Shown: in pieces, positions 27,034 through 35,617 of the stretch
Position numbering within the stretch: position 1 is the first letter of the stretch
How the letters are laid out: each line of letters opens with the position of its first letter
Assembly (NCBI GenBank): GCA_030065975.1
Contig: JASJCN010000041.1
Span: 1 to 35,617, forward strand
Origin: Myxococcota bacterium
GTDB taxonomy: Bacteria > Myxococcota_A > UBA9160 > UBA6930
Length of the DNA: 35,617 bases
Direction: 5' to 3'
Translations under genes and position numbers: made by a program
Notes under the pieces: model-generated
What the model was told of the DNA's origin: nothing
What the model saw: only the letters and a program-made list of their open reading frames with translations
Database searches by the model: none

Positions 27034-28188
27034 GTGAGCGTGTGCGATCCCGAGTTTGCGGGGGCCTTGCTGGGCTCCCTTCGCACCGGCCTGGTGGCGA
27101 TCCATGCCGATGCGTCCATGCGGCTCGCGGCCCTCTCGGACGGGGCCGCCGCCGTGCTCGACTGCACGACCCCGGCCGCGAAGGCCCTCGGGCGCCCGGC
27201 CGGCGAGGTGCTGGGGCACCAGACCGAGCTCCTGGCCCTGCTGCGGAGCGCCCTCGACGGCCGCGAGCGCCCCGGGCGCTGCGAGCTGCGTCTCCCGCCC
27301 CGCCGCGGGGGAGAGCCCTTCACCATCGGCTACACGCTGATTCCGGTGGTCGGCCCCGCTGGCGACACGCGCGGCGCCGCCATCCTGTTCCGCGATCTCA
27401 CCCTCTTCGAACGCCGCGAGGAGCAGGACCGCCACAAGGATCGGTTGCTGGCGCTCGGCCAGATGGCCGCCGGCCTGGCCCACGAGCTGCGCAATCCCCT
27501 GGCCAGTCTCGAGGTGCTGCTCGGCCTGCTGAAGCGGCGCGCCGCCGGCGAGGCCGACGGCGAGCTGATCGAGGAGGCGCTCGGCGAGGTCCGCTCCCTG
27601 GCCGCGACGGTGACCGGCAGCCTCGACTTCGTGCGTCCGCTGCAGCTCGAGCGGCGGGCGACGCCGGCTCGTGAGCTGCTCGACGATGCGCTGATGCGCG
27701 CCAGTGCGCGGGTCGCCTTCGACGGGCCGGTGGAGGTTCACGTCTCGCCCGAGCTCGACGCCCTGGACGTCGACCCCGAGCGCATGCGCGCCGCCCTGGT
27801 GGATCTCGTGGCCAACGCGCTCGAGGCCATGCAGGGGGACGGCGACGAGCGCCCCTCGCCGGCCGCCGCGCCGAGCCTGCGGCTCTCCGCCGAGCCGTCC
27901 TCCGACGGGGGCGTGCGCATCGAGGTCGCCGACCGCGGCCCCGGCGTCGAGGCCTCGCTGCGCGAGCGCATCTTCCATCCGTTCTTCACCACCCGGGCCG
28001 AAGGCACGGGAGTCGGCCTGGCCGAGGTGCAGAAGGTCGTCGCGGCTCACGGCGGCCAGGTCGAGGTCGACGACCGGCCGGGCGGCGGTGCCGTCTTCCG
28101 CATGCACCTTCCGGCGGCCGGCGCATGCGATCGCGCGGACTCCGTGCCGACGACCGCGCTCGACGACACCGGCATGGAGTGGGCGTGA
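27034..28188 (+). CDS. Soluble PAS-type sensor histidine kinase (NtrB-like)
   Basis: The 384-residue protein has a PAS-like sensor (~1-125), an H-box AAGLAHELRNPLASLEVL with His150, and a HATPase_c domain. That domain has the N-box LVANALEAM (Asn261) and the G boxes VADRGPGV and GTGVGLAEVQKVV. No transmembrane segment is visible, so it senses a cytoplasmic signal, unlike PrsK, which is membrane-bound. The start is placed at GTG 27034, where the conserved protein seems to begin; the ribosome site is weak and the frame is open upstream. Its stop overlaps the GTG of the response regulator (GTGA), which makes that regulator the obvious partner. Confidence 0.88.
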   Translation: MSVCDPEFAGALLGSLRTGLVAIHADASMRLAALSDGAAAVLDCTTPAAKALGRPAGEVLGHQTELLALLRSALDGRERPGRCELRLPPRRGGEPFTIGYTLIPVVGPAGDTRGAAILFRDLTLFERREEQDRHKDRLLALGQMAAGLAHELRNPLASLEVLLGLLKRRAAGEADGELIEEALGEVRSLAATVTGSLDFVRPLQLERRATPARELLDDALMRASARVAFDGPVEVHVSPELDALDVDPERMRAALVDLVANALEAMQGDGDERPSPAAAPSLRLSAEPSSDGGVRIEVADRGPGVEASLRERIFHPFFTTRAEGTGVGLAEVQKVVAAHGGQVEVDDRPGGGAVFRMHLPAAGACDRADSVPTTALDDTGMEWA

Positions 28189-29588
28189 GTCCGCGCCAGA
28201 CGCGCATCCTCCTGGTCGAGGACAACGACACCCTCCGCCGTGCCACGGCGCGGGCCCTGGCCGAGCGTTTCGGGCCCGTCGACAGCGAGGCGCGCGGGGA
28301 CGATGCGTGCGCGCGCCTTCGCGACGCCGAGGTCGAGCCCTACGACGTCGTCATCACCGACCTGCGCCTGCCCGGCACCTCGGGCCTCGACGTCGTGCGC
28401 GAAGCGCGCGGCCGCTCCGAGCGATCGGCGATCCTGTTGACCACTGCGTTCGGGAGCATCGAGACGGCGGTCGAGGCGATGCGCCTCGGAGCCTTCGACT
28501 TCCTGCAGAAGCCGGTGGAGCTGCCCGAGCTCGAGGTGCGCGTCGAGCGCGCCCTCGAGCACGCGAAGCTCGTGCGGCGGGTCGCGACCCTCGAGGCCGA
28601 GCGCGAGAACCACGCGAGCGGGCCCACCATCATCGGAGAGAGCCCCGCCTTCCGCGCCGCCGTCGATCTCGCGACGCGCGTGGCCGCGACGCGCAGCACC
28701 GTGCTGGTGACCGGCGAGACGGGAACCGGCAAGGAGCTCGTCGCGAGCCTCGTCCACGCGCACTCGAAGCGCGCGGAGGGTCCCTTCGTCAAGGTCAACT
28801 GCGCGGCCCTTCCCGAGACCCTGCTCGAGTCGGAGCTGTTCGGCCACGAGCGCGGCGCGTTCACCTCCGCGGACCGCCAGCGCATCGGACGCTTCGAGCA
28901 GGCGGACGGCGGAACCCTGTTCATGGACGAGGTGGGCGACATGTCGCCCGCAACCCAGGCCAAGCTCCTCCGGGTGATGCAGGACCAGGAGTTCCACCGC
29001 CTCGGCGGGACCCGGCCCCTGCGCACGGACGTGCGCATCGTCGCCGCGACCAACCGCGACCTCCCCGCCGCGATCGCCGAGGGCGCCTTCCGTGAGGACC
29101 TCTACTTCCGGCTCAACGTGATCGGGATCCAGCTGCCGCCCCTGCGCGAGCGACCCGAGGACCTGGCGGCGCTGTCCCAGCACTTCCTCGCCGAGATCGG
29201 CCGCGAGCTCGGCCGTCCCCGGGAGGGCTTCGCCGAGGAGGCCCTGGCCTTCATCCGCAGTCACACCTGGCCGGGCAACGTGCGCGAGCTCCGAAACGTG
29301 ATCGAGCGGGCCGTTCTGCTCTCGGGCGGCCCCGAGGTCGGCGTGGCCGACCTGGTGCTGACCGGAGCCCATGCCGAGCGCGGCTGGCGTCCCGACCTGC
29401 CGGCCGGCGGGCTCCCCTGGGACGAGATCGAACGGGCCGTGCTGACCGAGGCACTGTCGCGGACCGGCTGGGTTCAAAAGGACGCGGCGGCGCTCCTGGG
29501 CATGAGCCGGCGGCGGCTGAACTACGTGGTTCGGCGGCTCGGCATCACCCACTCGAGCTGGCGCCGGAACCGGGGCGAGGACCCCTGA
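28185..29588 (+). CDS. NtrC-family response regulator with altered GAFTGA loop
   Basis: The 467-residue protein has a receiver with Asp59 in VVITDLRLPGTSG and an AAA+ domain with GETGTGKE (Walker A Gly177). A C-terminal Fis-like helix-turn-helix follows (KDAAALLGMSRRRLNYVVRRLG). The sigma-54 contact loop reads GAFTSA (224-229) instead of GAFTGA, with Ser228 in place of the second Gly. That change could reduce or modify sigma-54 activation. Other catalytic residues such as Walker B LFMDEVGDM and the R-finger region look normal. It overlaps the kinase gene by 4 nt and very likely forms a two-component pair with it. The TPR lipoprotein gene follows 105 nt later. Confidence 0.9.
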   Translation: MSPRQTRILLVEDNDTLRRATARALAERFGPVDSEARGDDACARLRDAEVEPYDVVITDLRLPGTSGLDVVREARGRSERSAILLTTAFGSIETAVEAMRLGAFDFLQKPVELPELEVRVERALEHAKLVRRVATLEAERENHASGPTIIGESPAFRAAVDLATRVAATRSTVLVTGETGTGKELVASLVHAHSKRAEGPFVKVNCAALPETLLESELFGHERGAFTSADRQRIGRFEQADGGTLFMDEVGDMSPATQAKLLRVMQDQEFHRLGGTRPLRTDVRIVAATNRDLPAAIAEGAFREDLYFRLNVIGIQLPPLRERPEDLAALSQHFLAEIGRELGRPREGFAEEALAFIRSHTWPGNVRELRNVIERAVLLSGGPEVGVADLVLTGAHAERGWRPDLPAGGLPWDEIERAVLTEALSRTGWVQKDAAALLGMSRRRLNYVVRRLGITHSSWRRNRGEDP

Positions 29589-29650
29589 ATCGGTTACCGT
29601 TTCCGGCTGTCTCGCGCTCCCGCGCCTCGAGTTTCCCCTCCTTCCCCGGA

Positions 29651-29671
29651 GGTCGGGCCCCGATCCCGACC
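29651..29671 (+). promoter_or_regulatory. Leader hairpin upstream of the TPR lipoprotein gene
   Basis: GGTCGGG (29651-29657) and CCCGACC (29665-29671) form a perfect 7-bp stem with a 7-nt loop in the 105-nt gap. It ends 22 nt before the GTG start, just ahead of the GGAG ribosome site. It may be a weak terminator for the response regulator or a leader structure. No promoter is evident. Confidence 0.3.
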
Positions 29672-29693
29672 CCGTCTCCTGGAGATCCAACCC

Positions 29694-32243
29694 GTGAACG
29701 GTCGCGTCCAAGACGTCCTCGTCGCCCATCGCCAAGGAGCCGCCGGAGGCGGCCGTGGCGCCCGATCCGGTGGCGTCCTCGCCCAAAACGGCTGGGCGAG
29801 TGCCCTCATCCTGCTCGCGCTGCTCTTCGCCGTCGCGTGCCAGGACTCGGCCACGCGGCTGGCTCAGCACCAGGAGCGGGGCGAGGCCTACCTCGAAGAG
29901 GAGAAGTGGCCCGAGGCGATCCTCGAGTTCCGCAACATGCTCCAGCTCGATCCCAACGAACCCGAGGCGCACTGGGGACTGGCGCGGGCGCTGCTGGGTC
30001 AGAACGACCTGCGAAAGGCCTACTGGGAGCTGCAGGAGACGATCCGCCTCGACGAGAACAACCTCGAGGCGCGCATCCGCTACGGCCAGTTCCTGATCTT
30101 CGGACGCGAGGAGGAGCAGACCCAGGCGCTCGGTCTCGCCGACGAGGTGCTCTCGAAGGAGCCGCAGAACACCGACGCGCTGGTGCTGCGCGGGCGTGCG
30201 CTGCTCGCGCTCAAGCGCAACGCGGACGCCGGCGAGGCGCTGCGCGCCGCCGTCGACTCCGCGCCCGATTCCGCGCGCCCGATCCTCCTGCTCGCCGACT
30301 TCGAGCGCCGCGAGGGGAACCTCGAGGAGGCCGAGCGTCTGTTCCGGCGCTTGATCGAGGTGGAGGACACCTTCCCGGCCCACGCCGCGCTGGCCGGCTT
30401 CCTGTCGAGCTCCGGAGAGCGCGACGAGGAGGCCGAGGCCACCTACCGCGAGTCCCTCGAGCTGGCCACCCAGGAGGAGCTGTCGAGCGCGTACTCGCTC
30501 TTCGCCAACTACCTGGTCTCGCGCAAGCGCCTCGACGAGGTCGAGCCGGTGATGCGCAACGGCATCGAGCGCGCCGAGGATCCCCTCCCGCTCATCTACG
30601 GACTCGCGCGCTTCTTCCACTCCCAGGGGCAGACGGAGAAGGCGGACGCGATGATCGAGGAGGCCGCCCAGTCGCGGCCCGGCGATCCCGAGCCGCTGCT
30701 CCTCCTGTCGCAGTATCGCGGCCAGGCCCGCGACCTCGAGGGCGCGCTCGAGGCGGCCGAGCGGGCGGTCGAGGCCGCGCCCGGCGACGTGCGCGCCCGT
30801 CTGCGCAAGGCCGAGGTGCTGGTGGACATCGGCTACCGCGAGCAGGACGACGTGCGCGTGGCCCAGGGTCGTGCCGTCGTCGACGCCGTGCTCGGAACCG
30901 ACGAGGGCAACCCCGAGGCGCTCTTCGTCTCCTCCAAGATCGCCATGGCCGAGGGGCGTGTCCCCGACGCCGTCTCCTCCCTGCGTCGCGTGATCGATAC
31001 GCGTTCGGACTGGCCCCAGGCCCACTTCCTGATGGGCTCGGCGCTCTTCCTCCAGGGCGATCGCAACGGCGCCCGCCAGGAGGTGGCCCGCGCACTCGAG
31101 CTGGACGCGAACTTCACGGCCGCCGAGCGGCTGCTGGCCCGCATCCATGCCGCAGTGGGCGACCACGAGATCGCCATCGAGACGAGCCGCAACGTCCTGG
31201 CCAAGGCGCCCGAGGACGACGACACCCGCGTCGTGCTGGCCCAGAGCCTGGTGCGCAGCGGTCGCGTCGAGGACGCCCTCGACGAGCTGGTCTCGATCCC
31301 CGAGGAACGGCGCGGTGCCGAGGAGTACTTCGCGATCGGCCGGACCTACACGCTGCTCAAGGACCACGACAACGCGCGCACCAACCTGCTGCGCGCCCAG
31401 GAGTTCGAGCCCGCGCGCTACGGCATCCTGGCCGCCCTGCTCGACCTCGACCTGCGCGACCAGCGGCTGCCGGAGTCCGCCGCGCGCATCGCGAACGCGC
31501 TGCGCGCCAAGCCCGACGACGCGCAGATCCTGCAGCTGCACGGTCAGGTCCAGCTCTACGGCGGGAACGCGCGGGAGGCCGAGTCGGCCTTCCGGCGGGC
31601 CATCGAGATGGACCCGAACGACCTCTCGGCCTATCAGAACCTGGCCCGCTACCTGGCGGTGACCGGCAAGCCCGACGAGGTGATCGCGACCTACGAGGAC
31701 GCTCTCGAGGCGAATCCCCAGGCGGCGAACCTGCACCTGATCGTCGGCTCCCTCTACGAGCTCCAGGGCAAGCAGGACGCGGCGATCGAGCGCTACGAGT
31801 CGGCGATCGGGATCAACCCGAACCTGGCCGTGGCCAAGAACAACCTCGCCTACCTGATCTCCGAGAAGGACGGGAACCTCGATCGCGCCCTCGATCTCGC
31901 CCAGGAGGCCAAGGCGCTGCTGCCGGACAACCCGAACGCGGCCGACACCCTGGGCTGGGTGCTCTACAAGAAGGGCGTCCACTCCGCGGCGATCGGTTAC
32001 CTGCGCGAGGCCGAGGGCGGGATGTCGCCCCAGGATCCGCAGCTCGCGATCGTGCGCCATCACCTGGCCCAGGCCTACGAGGCCAACGGCGAGACCGAGG
32101 AGGCCAAGGCCGCCCTCGACCGGGCGATCCGCGACCTCGATTCGCTCTTCGCCGACGCCGAGCGCCCCGAGCCGGAGTGGACCCAGGAGGTGCGGGCCAT
32201 GCACGAGCGCCTGGGGGGCACGGCCGAGGTCGCTGCACCCTAG
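29694..32243 (+). CDS. Large TPR-repeat lipoprotein, PrsT-like
   Basis: The 849-residue protein has an N-terminal lipoprotein-like signal (ALILLALLFAVAC, Cys49), preceded by a ~30-residue Gly/Arg-rich stretch that is unusual. About 20 TPR-type helical repeats follow to the C-terminus, e.g. AYLEEEKWPEAILEFRNMLQ and AYQNLARYLAVTGKPDEVIA. Size and architecture resemble PrsT, the TPR protein of XrtA/PEP-CTERM loci, and EPS scaffolds such as PelB or AlgK-type TPR proteins. It would sit in the periplasm or outer membrane and organise the export complex. Start GTG 29694 has GGAG 9 nt upstream. It directly follows the two-component pair, as PrsT often does. The family call is by architecture only. 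Confidence 0.8.
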   Translation: MNGRVQDVLVAHRQGAAGGGRGARSGGVLAQNGWASALILLALLFAVACQDSATRLAQHQERGEAYLEEEKWPEAILEFRNMLQLDPNEPEAHWGLARALLGQNDLRKAYWELQETIRLDENNLEARIRYGQFLIFGREEEQTQALGLADEVLSKEPQNTDALVLRGRALLALKRNADAGEALRAAVDSAPDSARPILLLADFERREGNLEEAERLFRRLIEVEDTFPAHAALAGFLSSSGERDEEAEATYRESLELATQEELSSAYSLFANYLVSRKRLDEVEPVMRNGIERAEDPLPLIYGLARFFHSQGQTEKADAMIEEAAQSRPGDPEPLLLLSQYRGQARDLEGALEAAERAVEAAPGDVRARLRKAEVLVDIGYREQDDVRVAQGRAVVDAVLGTDEGNPEALFVSSKIAMAEGRVPDAVSSLRRVIDTRSDWPQAHFLMGSALFLQGDRNGARQEVARALELDANFTAAERLLARIHAAVGDHEIAIETSRNVLAKAPEDDDTRVVLAQSLVRSGRVEDALDELVSIPEERRGAEEYFAIGRTYTLLKDHDNARTNLLRAQEFEPARYGILAALLDLDLRDQRLPESAARIANALRAKPDDAQILQLHGQVQLYGGNAREAESAFRRAIEMDPNDLSAYQNLARYLAVTGKPDEVIATYEDALEANPQAANLHLIVGSLYELQGKQDAAIERYESAIGINPNLAVAKNNLAYLISEKDGNLDRALDLAQEAKALLPDNPNAADTLGWVLYKKGVHSAAIGYLREAEGGMSPQDPQLAIVRHHLAQAYEANGETEEAKAALDRAIRDLDSLFADAERPEPEWTQEVRAMHERLGGTAEVAAP

Positions 32244-32419
32244 GGCCTCCCCGGGAGCTGGGCGCCGTGTTGCCCATGGCCTGCGCGCGGGCTGCGGGCC
32301 CGTGAGTCCCGGCGGCGTGGCGGCCCCCTGCTGCGTGGATGCCCTCAAGGAGCCGGCACGGCAGGCCGATGCACCCTCCAGCGGACCGCCCCTCTAGGCG
32401 TCCGCCAGGAGGGATTTGC

Positions 32420-33652
32420 ATGAAGTCCTGCTTCCTCGCTGAGGTGGCCGACGCCCTGATCGTGGCAGCCGTGGTCGGCCTGCTCGCGGCTCCCATCGCC
32501 GCCGAGACCGAGGCTCCCGTGGCCGAGGAGACCGCCGAGGCCCAGGAGGGCGAGAGCCCGGCGGCCGGGTCCGAAGAGTCCGGAGACGCGCTCGAAGCGA
32601 CCGACTCCGAGGCCACGGCCGAAGAGATCGCCCCCGAGGCCGAGAGCTTCCACCAGACCGTCCTCGGCCCGGCGGGCCGGGACGAGCAGGGTCGCGCCGG
32701 CCGGCTGCACACGGTCGCGAGCGGCGACACGCTCTGGGACATCTCCGACGCCTACCTGGGCACGCCCTGGGCATGGCCGTCGATCTGGCACGACAACGAC
32801 GACGTGTCGAACCCGGACCTGATCCATCCCGGCGACATCCTGTGGATCACGCCCGAGGAGATGCGGCCGGTTACCGACCAGGAGGCCGCGGCCTTGCTGG
32901 CGGGTGGCGACGACCTGCCTCCGGCGGCGATGGAGCTCGACGGCATGCCGGGGGAGCCCGCTCAGCGGCCCCGCTTCACCTTCAGCGAGGTCCAGACCAC
33001 GGGCTTCGTGACCGACGAGGCTCTCGAGGGCTCGGCCACGATCGTGGACAGCCCGAGCCTCCGGACGCTCCTGGCGGGCAACGACGAGGTGGTGATCGGC
33101 CTCGGTGCCGGTGAGGTCTCCCAGGGAGATCGCATGACCATCTTCCGGACCGAGGAGCGCGTGCGCGCGATCTCCGGCCAGCCGATCGGCTGGTCCACCG
33201 TCGAGCTCGGCTGGCTCGAGGTGACGAAGGTGCACGCCGAGAGCGCGACCGCCATGGTCAAGCTCTCGGTCGGCGACATGCAGCGCGGCGATCGGGTACG
33301 CCCCTTCGAGATGCGCGACACGGAGATCGAGGTGCTCGACTCTCCCGAGGTCGAGGGCCACGTGGTGCACACGCCGGATCAGCGGCTGACGATGGGTGCC
33401 CACGACGTGGTGTACCTCGACCGCGGCCGCAACGACGGCCTCGACGTGGGCAGCCCCCTCGAGATCTACCGGCCCCTGGGTCGCGGTGTCGACGCGGTGA
33501 CCGGCGAGGTCGAGCTCCCGGACGAGGTGGTGGCGAAGCTTCTCGTCGTCGAGACGGGTGACGCGACCTCGGTCGCGCTGGTCACCCACGCGACGTCGGA
33601 CCTGACCCGCGGCGACCGCTTCCGCGGATCGGACGACATCGGCGCGCCCTAG
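32420..33652 (+). CDS. LysM-domain protein
   Basis: The 410-residue protein has an N-terminal hydrophobic segment ([17 protein letters not shown]), possibly a signal or anchor, and then a Glu/Ala-rich acidic linker (~30-90). A LysM domain, [25 protein letters not shown]..., lies at ~96-143 and ends in IHPGDILWI. The remaining ~270 residues hold beta-rich repeats without a recognised catalytic domain. It should bind cell-wall glycan. ATG 32420 has an ideal AGGAGGG site; earlier in-frame starts lack one. The 176-nt gap before it contains a GCGGAC/GTCCGC stem (32381-32386 with 32400-32405). A LysM gene just before dprA is common in deltaproteobacteria, so it may belong with housekeeping rather than with the EPS locus. 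Confidence 0.83.
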   Translation: MKSCFLAEVADALIVAAVVGLLAAPIAAETEAPVAEETAEAQEGESPAAGSEESGDALEATDSEATAEEIAPEAESFHQTVLGPAGRDEQGRAGRLHTVASGDTLWDISDAYLGTPWAWPSIWHDNDDVSNPDLIHPGDILWITPEEMRPVTDQEAAALLAGGDDLPPAAMELDGMPGEPAQRPRFTFSEVQTTGFVTDEALEGSATIVDSPSLRTLLAGNDEVVIGLGAGEVSQGDRMTIFRTEERVRAISGQPIGWSTVELGWLEVTKVHAESATAMVKLSVGDMQRGDRVRPFEMRDTEIEVLDSPEVEGHVVHTPDQRLTMGAHDVVYLDRGRNDGLDVGSPLEIYRPLGRGVDAVTGEVELPDEVVAKLLVVETGDATSVALVTHATSDLTRGDRFRGSDDIGAP

Positions 33653-33671
33653 CAGCACTTCTCCGGGCGAA

Positions 33672-33738
33672 CCCGGCGAGGCCTGCGAACGGGACGAGGC
33701 CTCGCGTTCTCGCCGGGCGACGCACCGGCTTGCCGGTG
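33672..33738 (+). terminator. Cluster of strong GC hairpins after the LysM gene
   Basis: CCCGGCGAG (33672-33680) pairs with CTCGCCGGG (33709-33717). An alternative CGAGGCCT (33677-33684) pairs with AGGCCTCG (33697-33704). A second hairpin, CACCGGC/GCCGGTG, lies at 33723-33738. A further GGACCC/GGGTCC stem follows just before dprA. No T-tract is present, but stacked stable stems in 138 nt make a transcription barrier likely. Confidence 0.5.
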
Positions 33739-33790
33739 ACGAGCCCGGGCACTACCTCCTCTGGACCCCAGGGTCCCGGGGAGGTCGCCC

Positions 33791-34888
33791 GTGCCGACCC
33801 CTTCCTCGAGCCCGACGTCCGCATCGCGCGCCGCGGCCGCCCGGTGGCTGGCCCTGCAGCGAAGGGTCGCGCTTCGGCCCGAGTCGGCGGCCGAGGTCCT
33901 GCGCCGGGCTTCCTCCGCCGAGAGCCCGCCGGCCGAGCTCGACGCGCGACCCGGCCCCCGCGACCACGCGGACGCCTTGCGCCTCGAGCGATCGGGGGCG
34001 CGGCTCCTGCCGATGGGACATCCGGACTATCCGCCGCGTCTCGCGCGGCTTCCCGATGCCCCCGCGGTCCTGACCGTGGCCGGCGCCCGGCCGCTCGCCA
34101 GCGCCCGCTGCATCGCCATCGTGGGCTCGCGGGCCGCCACGCGCGCCGGGCTGCGGATGGCCCGCAGGCTGGCCGGAGACTTCGCCCGGGCGGGGGCCGT
34201 GGTCGTCTCGGGGCTCGCCCGGGGCATCGACGCCGCGGCCCACGAAGGGGCGCTCGACGCCGGTGGCGCGACCTTTGCCGTGCAGGCGTGCGGCCTCGAG
34301 CAGGTCTATCCGGCCGCCCATCGCGCACTGGCGCGGCGCATCGAGGAAGCGGGCGCGCGGCTCACCGAGTTTCCCTTCGGCACGCCGGCGCTCCCGCACC
34401 ACTTCCCCCTGCGCAACCGGCTGATCAGCGGCCTGTGCGAGGCCGTCGTCGTGGTCGAGGCGCGGCGGCGAAGCGGGACGGGCGTGACCGCCCGCCACGC
34501 CGCGGACCAGGGGGTGGACGTGTTCGCCGTGCCGGGGCCGGTCGACTCGCCCGCCCACGCCGGCGCGCTCTCGCTCTTGCGCGACGGCGCCGGCATCGTG
34601 CTCGAGGCGGCCGACGTCCTGTCCGCGCTTCGCCCCCCGCTCGAGCTTCCGGCCGAGCCGACGGTCGACGAAGGGCCAGCCCGGAACGCGCCGCGGGCGC
34701 CGCTCTCGGCTGCGGCCGAGCGGGTGCTGCGTCTGCTCTCGGCCGGGCCGCTGACCCGGGACGAGCTGGCCCGTCGCCTCGGCGGCGAGGCCGACGCCGT
34801 GGCCCTGCCGATCCTCGAGCTCGAGCTCGCGGGCCGGATCGAGGAGGAGCGCGACGGCCGCCTCCGCCGCACGGGCGGCGGCACCTGA
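33791..34888 (+). CDS. dprA: DNA-processing protein DprA (Smf)
   Basis: The 365-residue protein has the Rossmann-like DprA core with [20 protein letters not shown] and [19 protein letters not shown], then [20 protein letters not shown] and [11 protein letters not shown], and a C-terminal winged-helix region (~300-355). It loads RecA on incoming single-stranded DNA in natural transformation. The usual SGSLITAR motif is replaced by [11 protein letters not shown], a mild variation. GTG 33791 is preceded by GGGGAGG, which fixes the start. It is followed after 38 nt by trmFO, and topA, often between them, is missing. Confidence 0.92.
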   Translation: MPTPSSSPTSASRAAAARWLALQRRVALRPESAAEVLRRASSAESPPAELDARPGPRDHADALRLERSGARLLPMGHPDYPPRLARLPDAPAVLTVAGARPLASARCIAIVGSRAATRAGLRMARRLAGDFARAGAVVVSGLARGIDAAAHEGALDAGGATFAVQACGLEQVYPAAHRALARRIEEAGARLTEFPFGTPALPHHFPLRNRLISGLCEAVVVVEARRRSGTGVTARHAADQGVDVFAVPGPVDSPAHAGALSLLRDGAGIVLEAADVLSALRPPLELPAEPTVDEGPARNAPRAPLSAAAERVLRLLSAGPLTRDELARRLGGEADAVALPILELELAGRIEEERDGRLRRTGGGT

Positions 34889-34926
34889 GAGGCGGTGCGT
34901 CCGGCGCCGGTGGCTACCCTGTCGCT

Positions 34927-35617
34927 GTGTCGACGAAGCCGGAGGTGCTGGTGGTGGGGGCAGGCCTCGCCGGCTGCGAGGCGGCCTGGCAGGCCGCGCG
35001 CTTCGGCGCGCGGGTGCGTCTGTTCGAGATGAAGCCGGCCGAGCGCTCGCCCGCCCACTCGAGCGACGACTTCGCCGAGCTGGTCTGCAGCAACAGCCTG
35101 CGCGGCGCGCACCTGGGCGTGGCGGTCGGCCTCCTGAAGGAGGAGATGCGGCGCCTGGACTCGCTGGTCCTGCGCGTGGCCGACGAGACCGCGGTGCCCG
35201 CCGGGCGCGCGCTCGCGGTGGACCGCATCGCCTTCTCGCAGCGGCTCACCGAGGCGGTCTGCGACCATCCGGACATCGAGGTCGTGGCCCAGCGCGTGGA
35301 CCGCATCCCGGACCACGATCGGGTGATCCTCGCGACCGGCCCGCTCACCGCGTCCGCCCTCGCGGCGGAGCTCCAGGCGCTGGTGGGCGAGGAGTCGCTG
35401 GCCTTCTACGACGCGGTCTCGCCGATCGTGTACGCGGACTCGGTCGACATGGACGTGGTGTTCCGCGCCTCGCGCTGGGAGGACGGGGACGGCGACTACC
35501 TGAACGTGCCCCTTTCCGAGGCCCAGTACTCGCGCTTCGTCGAGGAGCTGTGCGCCGCCGATACCGTCCCGCTCCACGCCTTCGAGGCGAAGCTCTACTT
35601 CGAGGGCTGCCTGCCCA
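34927..35617 (+). CDS. trmFO: Methylenetetrahydrofolate-tRNA-(uracil-54-C5)-methyltransferase TrmFO (5' part)
   Basis: The frame is open from GTG 34927 to the window end, giving 230 residues of the N-terminal part. It begins [21 protein letters not shown], the FAD-binding GxGxxG of the GidA/TrmFO family. [25 protein letters not shown] and the TrmFO-type [16 protein letters not shown] and FEGCLP follow. It makes ribothymidine at tRNA position 54 with folate as methyl donor and FADH2. The C-terminal catalytic Cys lies outside the window, except that a Cys in FEGCLP at the very end is visible. The start has no strong ribosome site, so it could lie slightly elsewhere. Confidence 0.92.
   Translation, partial: MSTKPEVLVVGAGLAGCEAAWQAARFGARVRLFEMKPAERSPAHSSDDFAELVCSNSLRGAHLGVAVGLLKEEMRRLDSLVLRVADETAVPAGRALAVDRIAFSQRLTEAVCDHPDIEVVAQRVDRIPDHDRVILATGPLTASALAAELQALVGEESLAFYDAVSPIVYADSVDMDVVFRASRWEDGDGDYLNVPLSEAQYSRFVEELCAADTVPLHAFEAKLYFEGCLP

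Noticed and set aside
28047-32348. A minus-strand open frame of 1433 codons
   Set aside because: It runs antisense to the histidine kinase, response regulator and TPR genes, whose plus-strand products have clear domains and motifs. Long antisense frames are expected at this GC content, and the translation has no recognisable domain.
34889-34926. topA between dprA and trmFO
   Set aside because: Only 38 nt separate the two genes, so topA is absent here. This is a common rearrangement and not notable.

Overview
This is a GC-rich (roughly 70% by eye) chromosomal window of a Gram-negative bacterium. It carries an outer-membrane polysaccharide export system, lipoproteins and sigma-54 type regulators. 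Codon bias, the frequent GTG/TTG starts, the XrtA/PEP-CTERM-style export genes and a LysM-dprA-trmFO end block suggest a deltaproteobacterial-type lineage (Myxococcota, Desulfobacterota or a relative such as Binatota). This assignment is inference, because the window has no rRNA or other phylogenetic marker apart from partial trmFO and dprA.

Layout. (1) 1-3909, plus strand: the 3' end of an unrecognised gene, a stand-alone acyl carrier protein, an FkbH-like HAD/GNAT protein and a GT4 glycosyltransferase. The last three are joined by 4-bp overlaps or near contact. (2) 12660-3992, minus strand: a compact operon of UDP-GlcNAc 2-epimerase, a short SxtJ-like membrane protein, an O-carbamoyltransferase, a 50-residue DUF5989 membrane protein, a WcaI-like glycosyltransferase, a glutamine-hydrolysing asparagine synthase-like amidotransferase, and a fused MDR-Gfo/Idh/MocA oxidoreductase. 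(3) 12661-13242: a long divergent regulatory region with repeats. (4) 13243-20446, plus strand: a sigma-54 response regulator, then a complete export/polymerisation-control set (SLBB lipoprotein, outer-membrane beta-barrel, Wzz-like chain-length protein, ExeA-like ATPase, BY-kinase-like ATPase). (5) 20440-20550: a short inverted-repeat element that starts at the kinase stop codon. (6) 20577-26265: a WecA-type initiating transferase and nucleotide-sugar genes (Gmd, a UDP-sugar 4-epimerase, Ugd, ManC-type guanylyltransferase). (7) 26303-32243: regulation and a scaffold (Crp-family regulator, soluble histidine kinase, second NtrC-type regulator, large TPR lipoprotein resembling PrsT). (8) 32420-35617: a LysM protein, DprA and the 5' part of TrmFO, which is housekeeping sequence and marks the edge of the locus.

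How it works together (inference). Lipid-linked repeat units would start with HexNAc-1-P (WecA-type) and be extended by the glycosyltransferases from ManNAc, 6-deoxyhexose, GlcA and HexNAc-type donors. Units would then be decorated by carbamoylation and amidation, and possibly by a glyceryl or other acyl group through FkbH/ACP. The polymer would be exported through the SLBB/beta-barrel/Wzz apparatus, with the ATPase and kinase controlling chain length. Two NtrC-type regulators, a histidine kinase and a cyclic-nucleotide-type Crp protein would control expression. The export block is the kind found with XrtA exosortase loci, but no exosortase, PEP-CTERM substrate, flippase or polymerase is visible in the window.
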